Assembly: GCA_947493215.1 (NCBI GenBank)
Contig: CANLQE010000001.1
Location: forward strand, 2,295,404-2,359,403
DNA from: an uncultured Sphingomonadaceae bacterium
GTDB taxonomy: Bacteria > Pseudomonadota > Alphaproteobacteria > Sphingomonadales > Sphingomonadaceae
Length of the DNA: 64,000 bases
Reading direction: 5' to 3'
Positions 54,857-64,000 of this stretch are shown piece by piece. The position numbers and the translations under genes are program-made. Numbering within the stretch: position 1 is the first letter of the stretch; every line of letters starts with the position of its first letter. The notes beneath the pieces were generated by a model. That model did no database searches. It saw nothing but the letters and a program-made list of their open reading frames with translations, and was not told where the DNA came from.

Positions 54857-55603
54857 GTGCAAACCGATCTACCATTGTTGATCATGGCGGACATTCCGCA
54901 GTCATTCTGCCTGACCGATCTCATTTTGTCGGAACAGGCGATGGAGATTATCGGTCTCAACCCGTCACAATATCATAATCAGATGGAAGCCGTGATCAGC
55001 GGCATGACCTTTTCCTTGATCCATTATAGCACAGAGGAAATCGATCAGAGTCTCCCGACTACAGATTTAGAGCATATTTTTTGCGAACCGACCGAACTAA
55101 AACTATCCGGCATTGGCATAGCGCTTGGCGAAAATATAAAATCCGCAAAACATAGTGAGACGATTAATCGGGCTCTTTTGCAATTGACTAGCTATGTCGG
55201 ACAATCGATCAAAGCCACTGCTATCATTTGGCGGCCTGCGCAGCTTCAGATCGGATTTGATTATTTTGCCGGGGCAACCGACCATTATCTCAAAGGCGGC
55301 CCGTTTCCAGTGCTAGCGCAAATCGCCGTATCTAAAACTACCGAAGGCAGTTTCCTTACATCAGGTCTGTCCTACTTCTCCGGACAGGAAGCAACGATAA
55401 ACACGCCCACGGGCTATGCGCCGAATCAGGTCATAAAACGGCTGGTGCGCATTGCGCATGACATAGCCACAAACGGGAAAGTTGAGAAATCGATCGAAAC
55501 AGACGGCTTTATTCCAGGCGAGATCCTGTCCCTCATCCCCCGCGAAGACGGTCAGGTCGTTGAGATTGTAATTGTCCCGAATCAGGCGCGACAGTTACAC
55601 TAG
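54857..55603 (+). CDS. Hypothetical protein, DUF4261-like
   Basis: 248-residue cytoplasmic protein of unknown function. GTG start with AAGGA 10 bases upstream. The C-terminal half (FLTSGLSYFSGQEATINTP, ending LSLIPREDGQVVEIVIVP) resembles DUF4261, a domain found in small stand-alone regulatory or sensor-like proteins; resemblance is weak. Alone between the hydrolase region and pckA. Confidence 0.7.
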   Translation: MQTDLPLLIMADIPQSFCLTDLILSEQAMEIIGLNPSQYHNQMEAVISGMTFSLIHYSTEEIDQSLPTTDLEHIFCEPTELKLSGIGIALGENIKSAKHSETINRALLQLTSYVGQSIKATAIIWRPAQLQIGFDYFAGATDHYLKGGPFPVLAQIAVSKTTEGSFLTSGLSYFSGQEATINTPTGYAPNQVIKRLVRIAHDIATNGKVEKSIETDGFIPGEILSLIPREDGQVVEIVIVPNQARQLH

Positions 55604-55617
55604 ATCGATCGCATTAC

Positions 55618-57213
55618 CTAGGCTGCCGTTGGCGCCGCTTCCCGAACATTCTGATCAACATGTTCAGCAAATTGTTCAAAGTTATCGATGAATAATTTGA
55701 CCAGCTTCTGGGCTGTTTCATCATAAGCCGCCGCATCTGACCAAGTAGAGCGCGGATCAAGAATGCCGCTATCCACGCCCGGTACCGATACCGGCACTTC
55801 AAAGCCGAAGTTATCGTCCAAACGGAATTCGCCGTCGTTCAAGCTGCCGTCCAGCGCCGCATTCAACAATGCACGTGTTGCTTTGATCGGCATCCGATTG
55901 CCTTCACCATATTTGCCGCCGGTCCAACCGGTATTGACCAGCCAGCACCGTACGCCGCCTTTGGCGATACGCTCTTTCAAAAGATTACCGTACACCGAGG
56001 GGTGACGCGGCATGAAAGGCGCACCAAAACAGGTGGAGAATGTCGCTTCTGGTTCCGTCACACCAATTTCCGTTCCCGCCACTTTCGCCGTATAGCCCGA
56101 CAGGAAGTGATACATGGCTTGTTCTGGTGTCAGGCGAGAAATTGGAGGCAACACGCCAAAAGCATCTGCCGTCAACATGATGATGTTCTTTGGAACCGGC
56201 CCCATGTTCTTTTCAGAGGTATTGGGAATATAATCGATCGGATAAGCCCCGCGGGTATTTTCCGCTTTGGTACCGTCGTCGAGATCAAGTTCCCGGGTTT
56301 CCGGGTCCATCACAACATTTTCCAACACCGTTCCAAAACGGCGCGTAGTTGCGTAAATCTCAGGTTCTGCCTCTTCTGACAGACGGATCATTTTAGCGTA
56401 ACAACCGCCCTCAAAATTAAACACAGCGGTATCGGACCAACCATGCTCATCATCTCCGATCAGTGTCCGACTGGCATCAGCGGACAAGGTTGTCTTGCCG
56501 GTACCCGAGAGACCAAAGAAAATCGCCGTATCGCCTTCTGGCCCCATGTTCGACGAACAATGCATCGGCATAACGGAATCGAGCGGCAGCAGATAGTTGA
56601 GCAAGCCAAAGACCGATTTTTTCATCTCGCCCGCATAAGCCGTTCCACCGATCAGAATCAGTTTTTCGGTCAGGTTCACAGCAATAACCGTTTCGCTGCG
56701 CGTACCATGGCGTTCTGGATCAGCCTTGAAGCTTGGCAAATCGATAATTGTATATTCGGGCTCAAATCCGGGCAGTTCCTCTGCGGTCGGACGAACCAAC
56801 ATCGTGCGGATAAACAAATTATGCCACGCCAATTCGTTGATCACACGAACATTGACCCGATGTTCCGGTTGAGAACCGCCGAACAGGTCTTGCACAAACA
56901 GTGTTTCTTTATCGGCAACAGCTTTCAGGAAGTCTTCCTTCAGAGCCGCAAAATGGTCTGGTGTCATAGACACGTTGGTCTTGCCCCACCAAACGCTGTC
57001 TTCGGTCTCACCATCACGGACAATGAACTTGTCATTGGCAGAACGACCGGTGTGTTTTCCGGTTTCGACGACCAATGGTCCGTCCTTCGCTAAATGCCCT
57101 TCGCCGCGAGATACAGCTGCTTCAACCAACGCGGGAGCGCCAAGATTCCAGTGTTGCTCTGCCGAAGTGGCAAAGCCCTGATCATTTAATGTTACAGACG
57201 AAACTTTTGGCAC
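55618..57213 (-). CDS. pckA: Phosphoenolpyruvate carboxykinase (ATP)
   Basis: Gluconeogenic conversion of oxaloacetate and ATP to PEP, CO2 and ADP. 531 residues. [20 protein letters not shown] (ATP P-loop) and the Mn/oxaloacetate site in [18 protein letters not shown]; the substrate Arg region [16 protein letters not shown] and [18 protein letters not shown] are present. Divergent from chvI, a widespread alphaproteobacterial arrangement. Confidence 0.98.
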   Translation of the reverse strand: MPKVSSVTLNDQGFATSAEQHWNLGAPALVEAAVSRGEGHLAKDGPLVVETGKHTGRSANDKFIVRDGETEDSVWWGKTNVSMTPDHFAALKEDFLKAVADKETLFVQDLFGGSQPEHRVNVRVINELAWHNLFIRTMLVRPTAEELPGFEPEYTIIDLPSFKADPERHGTRSETVIAVNLTEKLILIGGTAYAGEMKKSVFGLLNYLLPLDSVMPMHCSSNMGPEGDTAIFFGLSGTGKTTLSADASRTLIGDDEHGWSDTAVFNFEGGCYAKMIRLSEEAEPEIYATTRRFGTVLENVVMDPETRELDLDDGTKAENTRGAYPIDYIPNTSEKNMGPVPKNIIMLTADAFGVLPPISRLTPEQAMYHFLSGYTAKVAGTEIGVTEPEATFSTCFGAPFMPRHPSVYGNLLKERIAKGGVRCWLVNTGWTGGKYGEGNRMPIKATRALLNAALDGSLNDGEFRLDDNFGFEVPVSVPGVDSGILDPRSTWSDAAAYDETAQKLVKLFIDNFEQFAEHVDQNVREAAPTAA

Positions 57214-57344
57214 GATTATTCCCCTAAGGCTTGAACTAGGAATGGGCGATCGCCGGATTCGGCATCTTTGATGAGGCGCTTATCTTACCATCACGAGTCG
57301 GTCAAATTGGCAGATTGACTAACCCGGTGCTGTGATTGGGTATC

Positions 57345-57370
57345 GCGACAATAGGAGCAGCCGTTGTCGC
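57345..57370. promoter_or_regulatory. Inverted repeat between pckA and chvI
   Basis: GCGACAA...TTGTCGC, 7 bp perfect with 12-base spacer, in the divergent promoter region. Could be a regulator binding site for either gene; no regulator is identified. Confidence 0.35.
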
Positions 57371-57474
57371 TACGGATTGCTCGGGCGATACATGCGTCCT
57401 TGTGCCAGCGCAGCGCTTCAATTAGGTCATATTAAAGTTGAACTTTGGCAGTGATGACAGGATAGACGCATTTA

Positions 57475-58179
57475 ATGACCGCAAATATTGCTTTAGTGGA
57501 TGATGACCGGAACATACTGACGTCTGTATCAATTGCGATGCAGGCAGAAGGGTTCGTCACACGCGTCTATTCGGACAGCGAAGCGGCGCTGCAAGCAATT
57601 ATCGATCATCCCCCTGATCTTGGTATTTTTGACATTAAAATGCCAAAAATGGACGGGCTTGAACTACTCCGCCGGGTCAGAGAGAAAAGCAATCTACCGG
57701 TTATATTCCTGACGTCGAAGGACGAGGAGCTCGACGAAGCGCTTGGACTTGCCATGGGCGCGGATGATTATATCAAAAAACCTTTCTCGCAACGGTTGTT
57801 AATTGCCAGGGTCAAATCGATTCTACGGCGCGCCGAGCTCGTCAAATTGACAGATGACGAGGCTGATACCGAGGGTTTGGAGCCATTGGTGCGAGGTGCT
57901 CTTGAAATGGATCCGGCCCGACATCTGGTCAAATGGAACGGTGACAATGTGACCCTGACCGTCACCGAATTCATGATATTGGAAACGCTGGCCAACCGCC
58001 CAGGCGTAGTCAAAAGCCGCAATCAGTTAATGGACGCAGCTTATCAAGATGACGTTTATGTTGATGACCGAACGATCGACAGCCATATAAAACGCCTGCG
58101 CCGAAAATTTCGTGAAATCGATCCCGAATTTGACGCCATTGATACGCTCTATGGAGCCGGTTATCGCTACAACGAGTAG
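57475..58179 (+). CDS. chvI: Response regulator ChvI
   Basis: Two-component response regulator controlling envelope and host-interaction genes in relatives. 234 residues. Receiver: acidic pair DD at the N terminus, phosphoacceptor Asp in [12 protein letters not shown], Lys in DYIKKPFSQ; OmpR-type winged helix from ~residue 140 ([39 protein letters not shown]). ChvI identity is supported by coupling to ChvG and the pckA/hprK neighbourhood. Confidence 0.95.
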   Translation: MTANIALVDDDRNILTSVSIAMQAEGFVTRVYSDSEAALQAIIDHPPDLGIFDIKMPKMDGLELLRRVREKSNLPVIFLTSKDEELDEALGLAMGADDYIKKPFSQRLLIARVKSILRRAELVKLTDDEADTEGLEPLVRGALEMDPARHLVKWNGDNVTLTVTEFMILETLANRPGVVKSRNQLMDAAYQDDVYVDDRTIDSHIKRLRRKFREIDPEFDAIDTLYGAGYRYNE

Positions 58180-59740
58180 ATCAGCGGCTGGTATCGACGA
58201 TCCCGAGCTTTCGTTGCGCTGGTCCGCGCGACTGTCGCTAACCACACGTATATTGGCAGTGAATATTCTGGCAATTGCACTGCTTGCTGGCAGTTTATTC
58301 TATCTCGATAACTACCGGGATGAGTTGACCGACGAACGGCTTAATCAAGCCCAACTACAAACCCAGATCATCAGTGCCGCCCTAGACCTGCAGACGCCGG
58401 AAAACCGCAAAGACTTAATCGTCGACTTTGCACAACATCTCGAGAGCCGATTGCGACTCTATAATAAAAATGGCAGAAAAATAGTCGACAGCTTTGAACT
58501 GACTGAACCCACCTATCGGTTCAGGGATCCAAAAACCCAAAGCTGGCAGAAAGACGTTGCTCGAACGCTGGATCGCTCGATTGAATTTATAGTCCTTAGC
58601 AAACCCGTCACGGCATTTGCAGAACCGGACAATGATATAGCCTCTTCGTGGCCAGAAATTAAGTTACTATCGACCGATCAAGCGCCTAATGGCGCCGTGC
58701 GCTACGCTCCCGACCGCACACCGGTAATCATCGCTGCGTCTCATGTACCCAGCAGCAATCATGCCTTGCTACTCACCAGCAACGCTCGTGACATTACCCG
58801 GATCGTGCGCGCAGAGCGATCCAATGTTGTCCTGGTGATCTTTCTCACCGCGATTGTTTCGGTTTTATTGTCACTGTTTTTGGCCCGTACCATTGTACGG
58901 CCGATTAGAAAACTCGCCCGTGCCGCCATTCGTGTCCGTCTTGGACGGGCACCGGAAATCACCGTTCCTCGGATGCCGGGTCGGCGTGATGAAATCGGCC
59001 AACTCGCCCGCGCACTGGCTGACATGAGCGGGGCACTACGCTATCGGATAGATGCGACCGAGGCCTTTGCCGCCGATGTCAGCCATGAAATTAAAAACCC
59101 TCTGGCGTCGCTGCGTTCCGCATTGGAAGGCTTGGATCGCGTCGACGATCCGGACCTCCGCAGACAGCTGCTGGACGTTGCCAATGACGATGTCCGCCGG
59201 ATCGACCGATTGATCAACGATATTTCTGAGGCCTCTCGCGTCGATGCAGAACTCGCGCGCACTAAATTCGAAAAAGTCGATATCGGTAAGATGCTGGACC
59301 AATTGCTCTCTGCCCGCGAACAACGCGATACCAATGAAAGCGTGAGAATCGCTTTTGCGCGTCCGGGGCGCGGCGTCGCCACGGTGATGGGCGATGACGA
59401 CCGTCTCGAAAGGGTTTTCAGCAATATCCTCGATAATGCGGTGTCCTTCTCTCCAACCGACGGATTGATCGAAATTCTAGCGACACCAGATGCAGATGAA
59501 GTTGTCATTCAGGTTTCTGACCAAGGGCCAGGCGTCGCAGAGGAACAAAGGAAGAATATCTTCAACCGCTTTCATTCCGATCGCCCTGAGGGGGAAGCGT
59601 TCGGCAGGCACAGCGGACTTGGCCTTGCGATCGCAAAAACAATAATCGAAGGCCACGAAGGCACGATACAAGCTATTGATAGACCAGATCACGAGCAAGG
59701 CGCTTGCTTTGAAATTCGGTTACCCAAGGCCCCAGTATGA
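58151..59740 (+). CDS. chvG: Sensor histidine kinase ChvG
   Basis: Membrane sensor kinase partner of ChvI, 529 residues. Membrane segments ~residues 35-52 and ~225-245 enclose a periplasmic domain; HAMP region ([16 protein letters not shown]), dimerisation domain [20 protein letters not shown] with the phospho-His, and ATPase GHL boxes [15 protein letters not shown] and [17 protein letters not shown] 58151 overlaps chvI by 29 bases; a GTG at 58112 would extend it further and is not needed. Exact N terminus uncertain. Confidence 0.93.
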   Translation: MEPVIATTSRSAAGIDDPELSLRWSARLSLTTRILAVNILAIALLAGSLFYLDNYRDELTDERLNQAQLQTQIISAALDLQTPENRKDLIVDFAQHLESRLRLYNKNGRKIVDSFELTEPTYRFRDPKTQSWQKDVARTLDRSIEFIVLSKPVTAFAEPDNDIASSWPEIKLLSTDQAPNGAVRYAPDRTPVIIAASHVPSSNHALLLTSNARDITRIVRAERSNVVLVIFLTAIVSVLLSLFLARTIVRPIRKLARAAIRVRLGRAPEITVPRMPGRRDEIGQLARALADMSGALRYRIDATEAFAADVSHEIKNPLASLRSALEGLDRVDDPDLRRQLLDVANDDVRRIDRLINDISEASRVDAELARTKFEKVDIGKMLDQLLSAREQRDTNESVRIAFARPGRGVATVMGDDDRLERVFSNILDNAVSFSPTDGLIEILATPDADEVVIQVSDQGPGVAEEQRKNIFNRFHSDRPEGEAFGRHSGLGLAIAKTIIEGHEGTIQAIDRPDHEQGACFEIRLPKAPV

Positions 59741-60171
59741 ATACAGAAACTCGCCATGCCAGCTGTGTCTCCATAAACGGTGCCGGTGTCATGATTGCAG
59801 GACCTTCTGGGTCGGGAAAGTCCGATCTCGCTTTGCGGCTTATCGACCGAGGTGCCCTATTGGTCAGTGATGATTATGTTGATCTTTCGCGCGGTGATAG
59901 CGAGATATTATTGGCCGCGCCTGGAAAAATATCGGGAAAGATCGAAATCCGATCACTGGGTATTTTTGACTGTGACTATGTTTCGAATATTCCGCTACAG
60001 CTGCAAGTGATATTGAAACCAAAACCCGAACGCTTTCCACTAGACAGCCAAACAGAAACGATCATGAGCGTGCCCATTGCGACCATCACCTTGAACCCAG
60101 CGGAAGCCAGTGCCCCTATTAAAGTAGAGATGGCGCTAAACCGACTGTTACAACAATCGGAGCAGATATGA
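59737..60171 (+). CDS. hprK: HPr kinase/phosphorylase (truncated alphaproteobacterial form)
   Basis: 144-residue short HprK, missing the N-terminal domain as usual in alphaproteobacteria. ATP P-loop IAGPSGSGKSDLALRLID, DRGALLVSDDYVDLS and the C-terminal strand region PERFPLDSQTETIMS. Phosphorylates HPr; in relatives it feeds the PTS signalling branch rather than sugar uptake. Overlaps chvG and rapZ ends by 4 bases each. Confidence 0.93.
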   Translation: MNTETRHASCVSINGAGVMIAGPSGSGKSDLALRLIDRGALLVSDDYVDLSRGDSEILLAAPGKISGKIEIRSLGIFDCDYVSNIPLQLQVILKPKPERFPLDSQTETIMSVPIATITLNPAEASAPIKVEMALNRLLQQSEQI

Positions 60172-61103
60172 CTGCGGTTAGCATCAAACATGTCTTATTG
60201 ATCACTGGCCTTTCAGGTGCCGGAAAAACCACCGCGCTGAAGACTTTAGAGGATATTGGCTGGGAAACCGTCGATAATTTCCCTATCCGGCTTGTAGAGG
60301 GTTTACTCAAAACCCCGCCGTCAAGCTCGCGCGGGGACGCAGACCCGCCACTGGCGCTCGGTTTTGATAGCCGAACGCGCGGTTTCGATCCAGAAAGCCT
60401 AATAAAGAGCATCAAAAAACTGCAAGAGAATGAAAACTATCATATCTCTACGCTTTATCTTGATTGTGCCGGCGGCGAACTCGAACGTCGCTATGGAGAG
60501 ACGCGGCGGCGGCATCCATTGGCGCTAGATCGCCCGGCAAAAGAAGGAATTGCGCTAGAACGCAATCAATTTGAATCGATCCGCCGCTGGGCAGACCACG
60601 TCATCGATACCAGCGACCTTTCCGCTAACGATCTGCAAGGACGGATTCGCGACGAATTCAGCCTGCAGGATACGGATATCACCACAGTGACCATTACCAG
60701 CTTTGGTTTTTCACGAGGGCTTCCCAATAATATTGACCTGCTTTTCGATGTACGTTTTCTATCCAATCCCTTTTGGGATCCAGATTTAAAACTGATGACA
60801 GGGCTGGACGAGCCCGTAGCCAACTATATTTCACAAGACCCAGCTTATGCTGAGGCCTTAGAAAAATTCTCAGAAATGCTCGAATTTCTGCTTCCCAAAT
60901 ATGTCAAAGCGGGCAAGGCTTATGTCAATATCGGGATAGGTTGCACCGGAGGTCGTCACAGATCGGTACATGTTGCAGAGATGCTGAGCAAAAACTTGCA
61001 TGCCGCTGGTTTTTCGCCCAATGTCCTGCATCGCAATTTGGCATCAAGGCCAATGGACGCGCTGGAAGCCATGCAAGATCTGAACAAGAATAAGGGTAAT
61101 TAG
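60168..61103 (+). CDS. rapZ: RNase adapter protein RapZ
   Basis: P-loop nucleotide-binding protein controlling amino-sugar metabolism in enterobacteria; role in alphaproteobacteria less clear. 311 residues. Walker A ITGLSGAGKTTALKTLEDIG and C-terminal GIGCTGGRHRSVHVAEML characteristic of RapZ (domain with the conserved cysteine-glycine-arginine motif). Start overlaps hprK stop (ATGA). Confidence 0.95.
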   Translation: MTAVSIKHVLLITGLSGAGKTTALKTLEDIGWETVDNFPIRLVEGLLKTPPSSSRGDADPPLALGFDSRTRGFDPESLIKSIKKLQENENYHISTLYLDCAGGELERRYGETRRRHPLALDRPAKEGIALERNQFESIRRWADHVIDTSDLSANDLQGRIRDEFSLQDTDITTVTITSFGFSRGLPNNIDLLFDVRFLSNPFWDPDLKLMTGLDEPVANYISQDPAYAEALEKFSEMLEFLLPKYVKAGKAYVNIGIGCTGGRHRSVHVAEMLSKNLHAAGFSPNVLHRNLASRPMDALEAMQDLNKNKGN

Positions 61104-61108
61104 TCGCA

Positions 61109-61513
61109 ATGATCGGTTTGGTTCTTGTTACCCACGGCCGTTTGGCTGTCGAATTTGTAACCGCCATGGAACATGTCGTTGGCCCGCAAAAAGCAATTTT
61201 ATCGGTTTGCATCGGCCCGCATGACGACATGGAACAGCGACGTGAAGAAATCGCTGACTCCATCCAAAAAGTTCAGGCAGGAAAAGGCGTTATCGTACTG
61301 ACCGATTTATTCGGTGGGACGCCCTCTAATCTGGCGATTTCTCTTATGGACAAAGGCAATATCGAGGTTATCGCTGGCGTTAACTTGCCCATGCTTATCC
61401 GCCTCGACGGCGCACGCAAATGCATGGATGTGGCTGACGCTGTCGCGGCAGCCAAAGAGGCTGGTAAAAAATACATCAGTGTGGCCTCTGAAATATTGGG
61501 AAGCGATGCGTGA
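61109..61513 (+). CDS. PTS EIIA-mannose/fructose-type component
   Basis: 134-residue EIIA of the Man family (PTS signalling variety). Active-site His in LVLVTHGRLAVEFVTAM; TDLFGGTPSNLAISLMDKG is the conserved loop. No EIIB/EIIC in the window, so it serves as a phosphorelay regulator by inference. Ends overlapping the ptsH start (GTGA). Confidence 0.92.
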   Translation: MIGLVLVTHGRLAVEFVTAMEHVVGPQKAILSVCIGPHDDMEQRREEIADSIQKVQAGKGVIVLTDLFGGTPSNLAISLMDKGNIEVIAGVNLPMLIRLDGARKCMDVADAVAAAKEAGKKYISVASEILGSDA

Positions 61514-61788
61514 GCGAGTTTCGCAAAACCGTCGCCATCACCAACAATCGCGGACTCCATGCCAGAGCCAGCGCAAAATTTGTTACTTATGTAAGCAAGT
61601 TACCGGAAGGCCTATCGGTCAAGGTAAGCAAGGACGGTACGGAAGTGACCGGTACGTCCATCATGGGCCTGATGATGCTAGGCGCGGCCAAGGGTGATAG
61701 CGTTGAGATTATCGTCATGGGCGAGCAGGCCGAAAGTGCACTAGAGAAGCTTACCGGACTGGTGGTTGACGGCTTTGGTGAGGATTAA
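61510..61788 (+). CDS. ptsH: Phosphocarrier protein HPr
   Basis: 92-residue HPr. Phosphohistidine in NNRGLHARASAKFV and the regulatory loop with Ser in GTSIMGLMMLGAAKGD. GTG start overlapping the EIIA stop. The general EI (ptsP) lies outside the window. Confidence 0.96.
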   Translation: MSEFRKTVAITNNRGLHARASAKFVTYVSKLPEGLSVKVSKDGTEVTGTSIMGLMMLGAAKGDSVEIIVMGEQAESALEKLTGLVVDGFGED

Positions 61789-61793
61789 CATCT

Positions 61794-62606
61794 GTGTCCT
61801 CCTTTGAACGGCGACAAATTACCGGATTTTCCAATCCGACAATTAAGCGGCTAAAAAGTCTGCGTGAAAAAAAGCATCGCAAGCGCGAGGGGCATTTTCT
61901 CGCCGAAGGTTTACGTATTCTTGCGGAGGCATTTGACTCTGGAAAAACACCAAAGCTGCTGGTCGTGGTCGAGGACACCGAGCTCCATCCGCTAGCTCAA
62001 AAGATCGAACAGGCAACCTTCGATGCCGGCGGCGAAGTGATTGAAACGAGCGAAGCAATCATCGCCAAGCTATCCGGAAAATCCAATCCGCAATCGATTA
62101 TCGGTATTTATGAAGACCACCCCACCCCACTGGCTGATCTCGACCGCAGCGAGGCCGACATCTGGCTGGTCGCGCAGGCGCTGCGCGATCCCGGCAATCT
62201 GGGCACGATATTGCGCACCGGCGATGCAATTGGCGCCGGCGGATTGATCTTGATTGACGACTGCGTTGATCCTTTTTCGGTAGAAGCTGTCCGCGCCAGC
62301 ATGGGGGCCATATTCACTCAGAAAATCGCGCAGGCACCCTGGGACGATTTTGTCGGATGGTTGCGTCACGGCGACGGCCAGTTGGTCGGAACCAGTCTCA
62401 ACACGGACAAGGATTATCAGTCCATCCAATATGCGTCCCCAACTTTTCTGCTGGTCGGTAACGAAGCGCGAGGCCTGCCAGAAGAGTATGAAAGTGCTTG
62501 CGACATATTGGTAAAAATGCCGATGATGGGCAAAGCGGACAGCCTGAACGCAGCCGTTGCAACTGCTGTTATGGGATATGAAGTGCTGAACCAACGCCGA
62601 AATTAA
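61794..62606 (+). CDS. SpoU/TrmH-family RNA 2'-O-methyltransferase
   Basis: 270-residue SPOUT methyltransferase with an N-terminal RNA-binding segment and the C-terminal knot: motif 1 NLGTILRTGDAIGAGGLILI, motif 2 LLVGNEARGLPEE, motif 3 VKMPMMGKADSLNAAVA. GTG start preceded by GAGGAT. Substrate rRNA or tRNA position unknown. Last gene of the PTS-related run, 5 bases after ptsH. Confidence 0.92.
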   Translation: MSSFERRQITGFSNPTIKRLKSLREKKHRKREGHFLAEGLRILAEAFDSGKTPKLLVVVEDTELHPLAQKIEQATFDAGGEVIETSEAIIAKLSGKSNPQSIIGIYEDHPTPLADLDRSEADIWLVAQALRDPGNLGTILRTGDAIGAGGLILIDDCVDPFSVEAVRASMGAIFTQKIAQAPWDDFVGWLRHGDGQLVGTSLNTDKDYQSIQYASPTFLLVGNEARGLPEEYESACDILVKMPMMGKADSLNAAVATAVMGYEVLNQRRN

Positions 62607-62660
62607 CTAATGTTAGGTAATATTTCGTAATATGCTATCCTGTTTTCGGGAGAGAGAAAT

Positions 62661-63071
62661 ATGAAGAAAACAATATATATTTTACCAATATTGCCGCTGT
62701 TATTTATGGCTTGTGGCGAAGCGCCTGAAAAAACGGCCGCAGAAGAAGAACAACTCACTGAATATAAGGCTTATGGCACAGAGCCGGGTTGGTCCGTGGA
62801 GATCAAAGACGACATCATCGCCTATAGCTCGATGGAAGCCACAAATGATTTCAGCCTTCCGGTGCAGCGCTCAAAGAAAACGGCAACGGGTTGGGAAATT
62901 AAGGGCTTTAGCGATCAACATAATATTACCGTCACCATCACGTCTGGCGAAAAATGCGATGATGGCATGAGCGATCGTGAATATGCCGACACTGTCAAAA
63001 TTTCTGTCAGTGAGGCCGGTCATAGAGAAGGTTGTGGTGGCGACATACTGTCTGGTCCGGAACCGACCTAG
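62661..63071 (+). CDS. Hypothetical lipoprotein of the COG3650 type
   Basis: 136-residue lipoprotein: lipobox LLFMAC. The mature part has AYGTEPGWSVEIK and CDDGMSDREYADTVKIS, with a second Cys in GHREGCGGD, the pattern I recall for COG3650-type proteins (GTEPxW, CxDGMSDxxY). Function unknown; possibly a periplasmic folding or binding module. Convergent with rmuC. Confidence 0.75.
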   Translation: MKKTIYILPILPLLFMACGEAPEKTAAEEEQLTEYKAYGTEPGWSVEIKDDIIAYSSMEATNDFSLPVQRSKKTATGWEIKGFSDQHNITVTITSGEKCDDGMSDREYADTVKISVSEAGHREGCGGDILSGPEPT

Positions 63072-63081
63072 ATAGAAACGG

Positions 63082-64000
63082 CTATTCGGCCGCCTCATTC
63101 TTAACGTCCCGATCATCTTCGATCAGTGCGGCTTCGACTTCATTGGAATAGCGCGGCAGAGCTTCAATCTCTGCAACGGGCTCCAGATCTTTCTTGCCCG
63201 TCTCCACGTTAAGTTCCGCAAATTTTCGCCCTGTAGCCATGACATTCCGCTCGAAACTGCCAACAAATTTGTTGTAATTGCCGACCGCGCTACCGAGACC
63301 TGAACCCATGCGCTTGAGATGCTCTCCAGCTACCGCGAGGCGGTCATACATTTCCTTGCCCAGCTGCCCAATCTGCTTCGCTTCCGCTGCCATTTTCTCT
63401 TGCCGCCAGACACCTGCCACCGTGCGCGCAATCGCGACCAGATTAGTCGGGGTGGCAAGCAATACCTTTTTCTCAAAGGCATGATCCCACAGTGTAGGCT
63501 CATGCTCCAACGCGGCGGAGAGAAAATGCTCTCCGGGCACAAACATGATCACATAATCGGGCGCGTCTTCAAATTGATCCCAATAAGCCTTTTTCGACAA
63601 GCCATCGATATGCGCTTTCATCGAGTTACAATGGCGCGCCATTGCAAAGCTGCGCGCATCATCATCCTCGGCTTCAAAAGCATCCTGATAGTCATTGAGC
63701 GAGACTTTGGCATCGATGACCAGCTTGCGCCCGCCCGGTACACTGATCACAGCATCGGGGCGCAGGCGCCCTTCATCGGTGTCGATGCTCTGTTCCGTCA
63801 CGAAATCCGTATGTTCCGACAGGCCGCAGGTTTCGAGGACATTTTTAAGCTGTTGCTCACCCCAGCGGCCGCGTGATTTTGGCGCATTCCGCAAGCTGTT
63901 AACGAGCCGGGCGGCTTCCTGCTGTACCCTGTCCTGCCCCTGACGCACCTGTTCAATGGTAGCGGTAATCCCGGCATAGGATTCGGTTCGCTCCTTTTCG
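63082..64000 (-). CDS. rmuC: DNA recombination protein RmuC (3' part, runs off the right edge)
   Basis: C-terminal 306 codons of RmuC: GRWGEQQLKNVLETCGLSEH, DAKVSLNDYQDAF (nuclease-like core), YVIMFVPGEHFLSAALEHEP, ATPTNLVAIARTVAGVW. The frame is open to the window edge (reading EKERTESYAGITATIEQ before the GTG at 63948), so the gene starts outside. Membrane and coiled-coil N-terminal parts are not visible. Confidence 0.93.
   Translation of the reverse strand, partial: EKERTESYAGITATIEQVRQGQDRVQQEAARLVNSLRNAPKSRGRWGEQQLKNVLETCGLSEHTDFVTEQSIDTDEGRLRPDAVISVPGGRKLVIDAKVSLNDYQDAFEAEDDDARSFAMARHCNSMKAHIDGLSKKAYWDQFEDAPDYVIMFVPGEHFLSAALEHEPTLWDHAFEKKVLLATPTNLVAIARTVAGVWRQEKMAAEAKQIGQLGKEMYDRLAVAGEHLKRMGSGLGSAVGNYNKFVGSFERNVMATGRKFAELNVETGKKDLEPVAEIEALPRYSNEVEAALIEDDRDVKNEAAE

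Overview
This window looks like a chromosomal segment of a sphingomonad (Alphaproteobacteria, Sphingomonadaceae), probably a marine Sphingorhabdus/Parasphingorhabdus/Sphingopyxis-type organism. The evidence is the gene order: fabD-fabG, rpsF-rpsR-rplI, glyQ-glyS-ppdK, mreBCD-mrdA-rodA, lon-hup and a chvI-chvG-hprK-rapZ-PTS cluster divergent from pckA. The small secreted and helix-turn-helix families seen only as relics here also have a sphingomonad flavour. The genus is an inference. There is no plasmid, phage, integrase, transposase or CRISPR array.

Layout. 0-2.7 kb: fatty-acid synthesis genes fabD, a GNAT acetyltransferase and fabG on the minus strand, with a small secreted protein. 2.9-6.8 kb: a kinase-fold phosphotransferase coupled to an acyl-CoA dehydrogenase, then a serine hydrolase. 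6.8-9.2 kb: gene-poor accessory stretch with two decayed genes, a hairpin repeat and an S1/P1 nuclease. 9.2-10.6 kb: ribosomal proteins S6, S18, L9 ending in a terminator. 10.6-13.1 kb: sulfotransferase-like protein overlapping a PKHD-type hydroxylase, folE, tRNA-Arg. 13.2-20.8 kb: caspase-like protein, ppdK, glyS and glyQ, all minus strand, with palindromic repeats between ppdK and glyS and inside glyS. 20.8-30.2 kb: orphan molybdopterin oxidoreductase, two TraB/GumN lipoproteins, a thioesterase, rplY, pth, ychF, a nucleotide phosphodiesterase and a MaoC-type hydratase. 30.2-38.5 kb: mutL and its small lipoprotein partner, then the cell-elongation operon mreBCD-mrdA-rodA and tRNA-Lys.

38.5-44.7 kb is a second accessory stretch: an interrupted DUF3885-like gene, a MarR regulator divergent from an acyl-CoA dehydrogenase with palindromic operators between them, a GPH-type sugar transporter, an MBL-fold hydrolase and three more copies of the hairpin repeat. 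44.8-50.2 kb: HU, Lon, YbaB, dnaX and SRP RNA. 50.2-54.7 kb: a class A beta-lactamase, a [2Fe-2S] ferredoxin and two tandem cysteine desulfurases, then an alpha/beta hydrolase. 55-64 kb: pckA against the ChvI/ChvG two-component system, truncated HPr kinase, RapZ, EIIA-Man and HPr (carbon/envelope signalling), an rRNA/tRNA methyltransferase, a lipoprotein and the 3' part of rmuC, which runs off the right edge.

The points most worth a second look are: a palindromic element translated in frame inside glyS; a family of five intergenic hairpins with compensatory base changes; a caspase-like gene with a complete domain but no canonical start codon; several genes broken by single in-frame stops; and the TGAACT-type palindromes in the MarR/acyl-CoA dehydrogenase promoter region. 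I did not find a clearly new multi-gene system.
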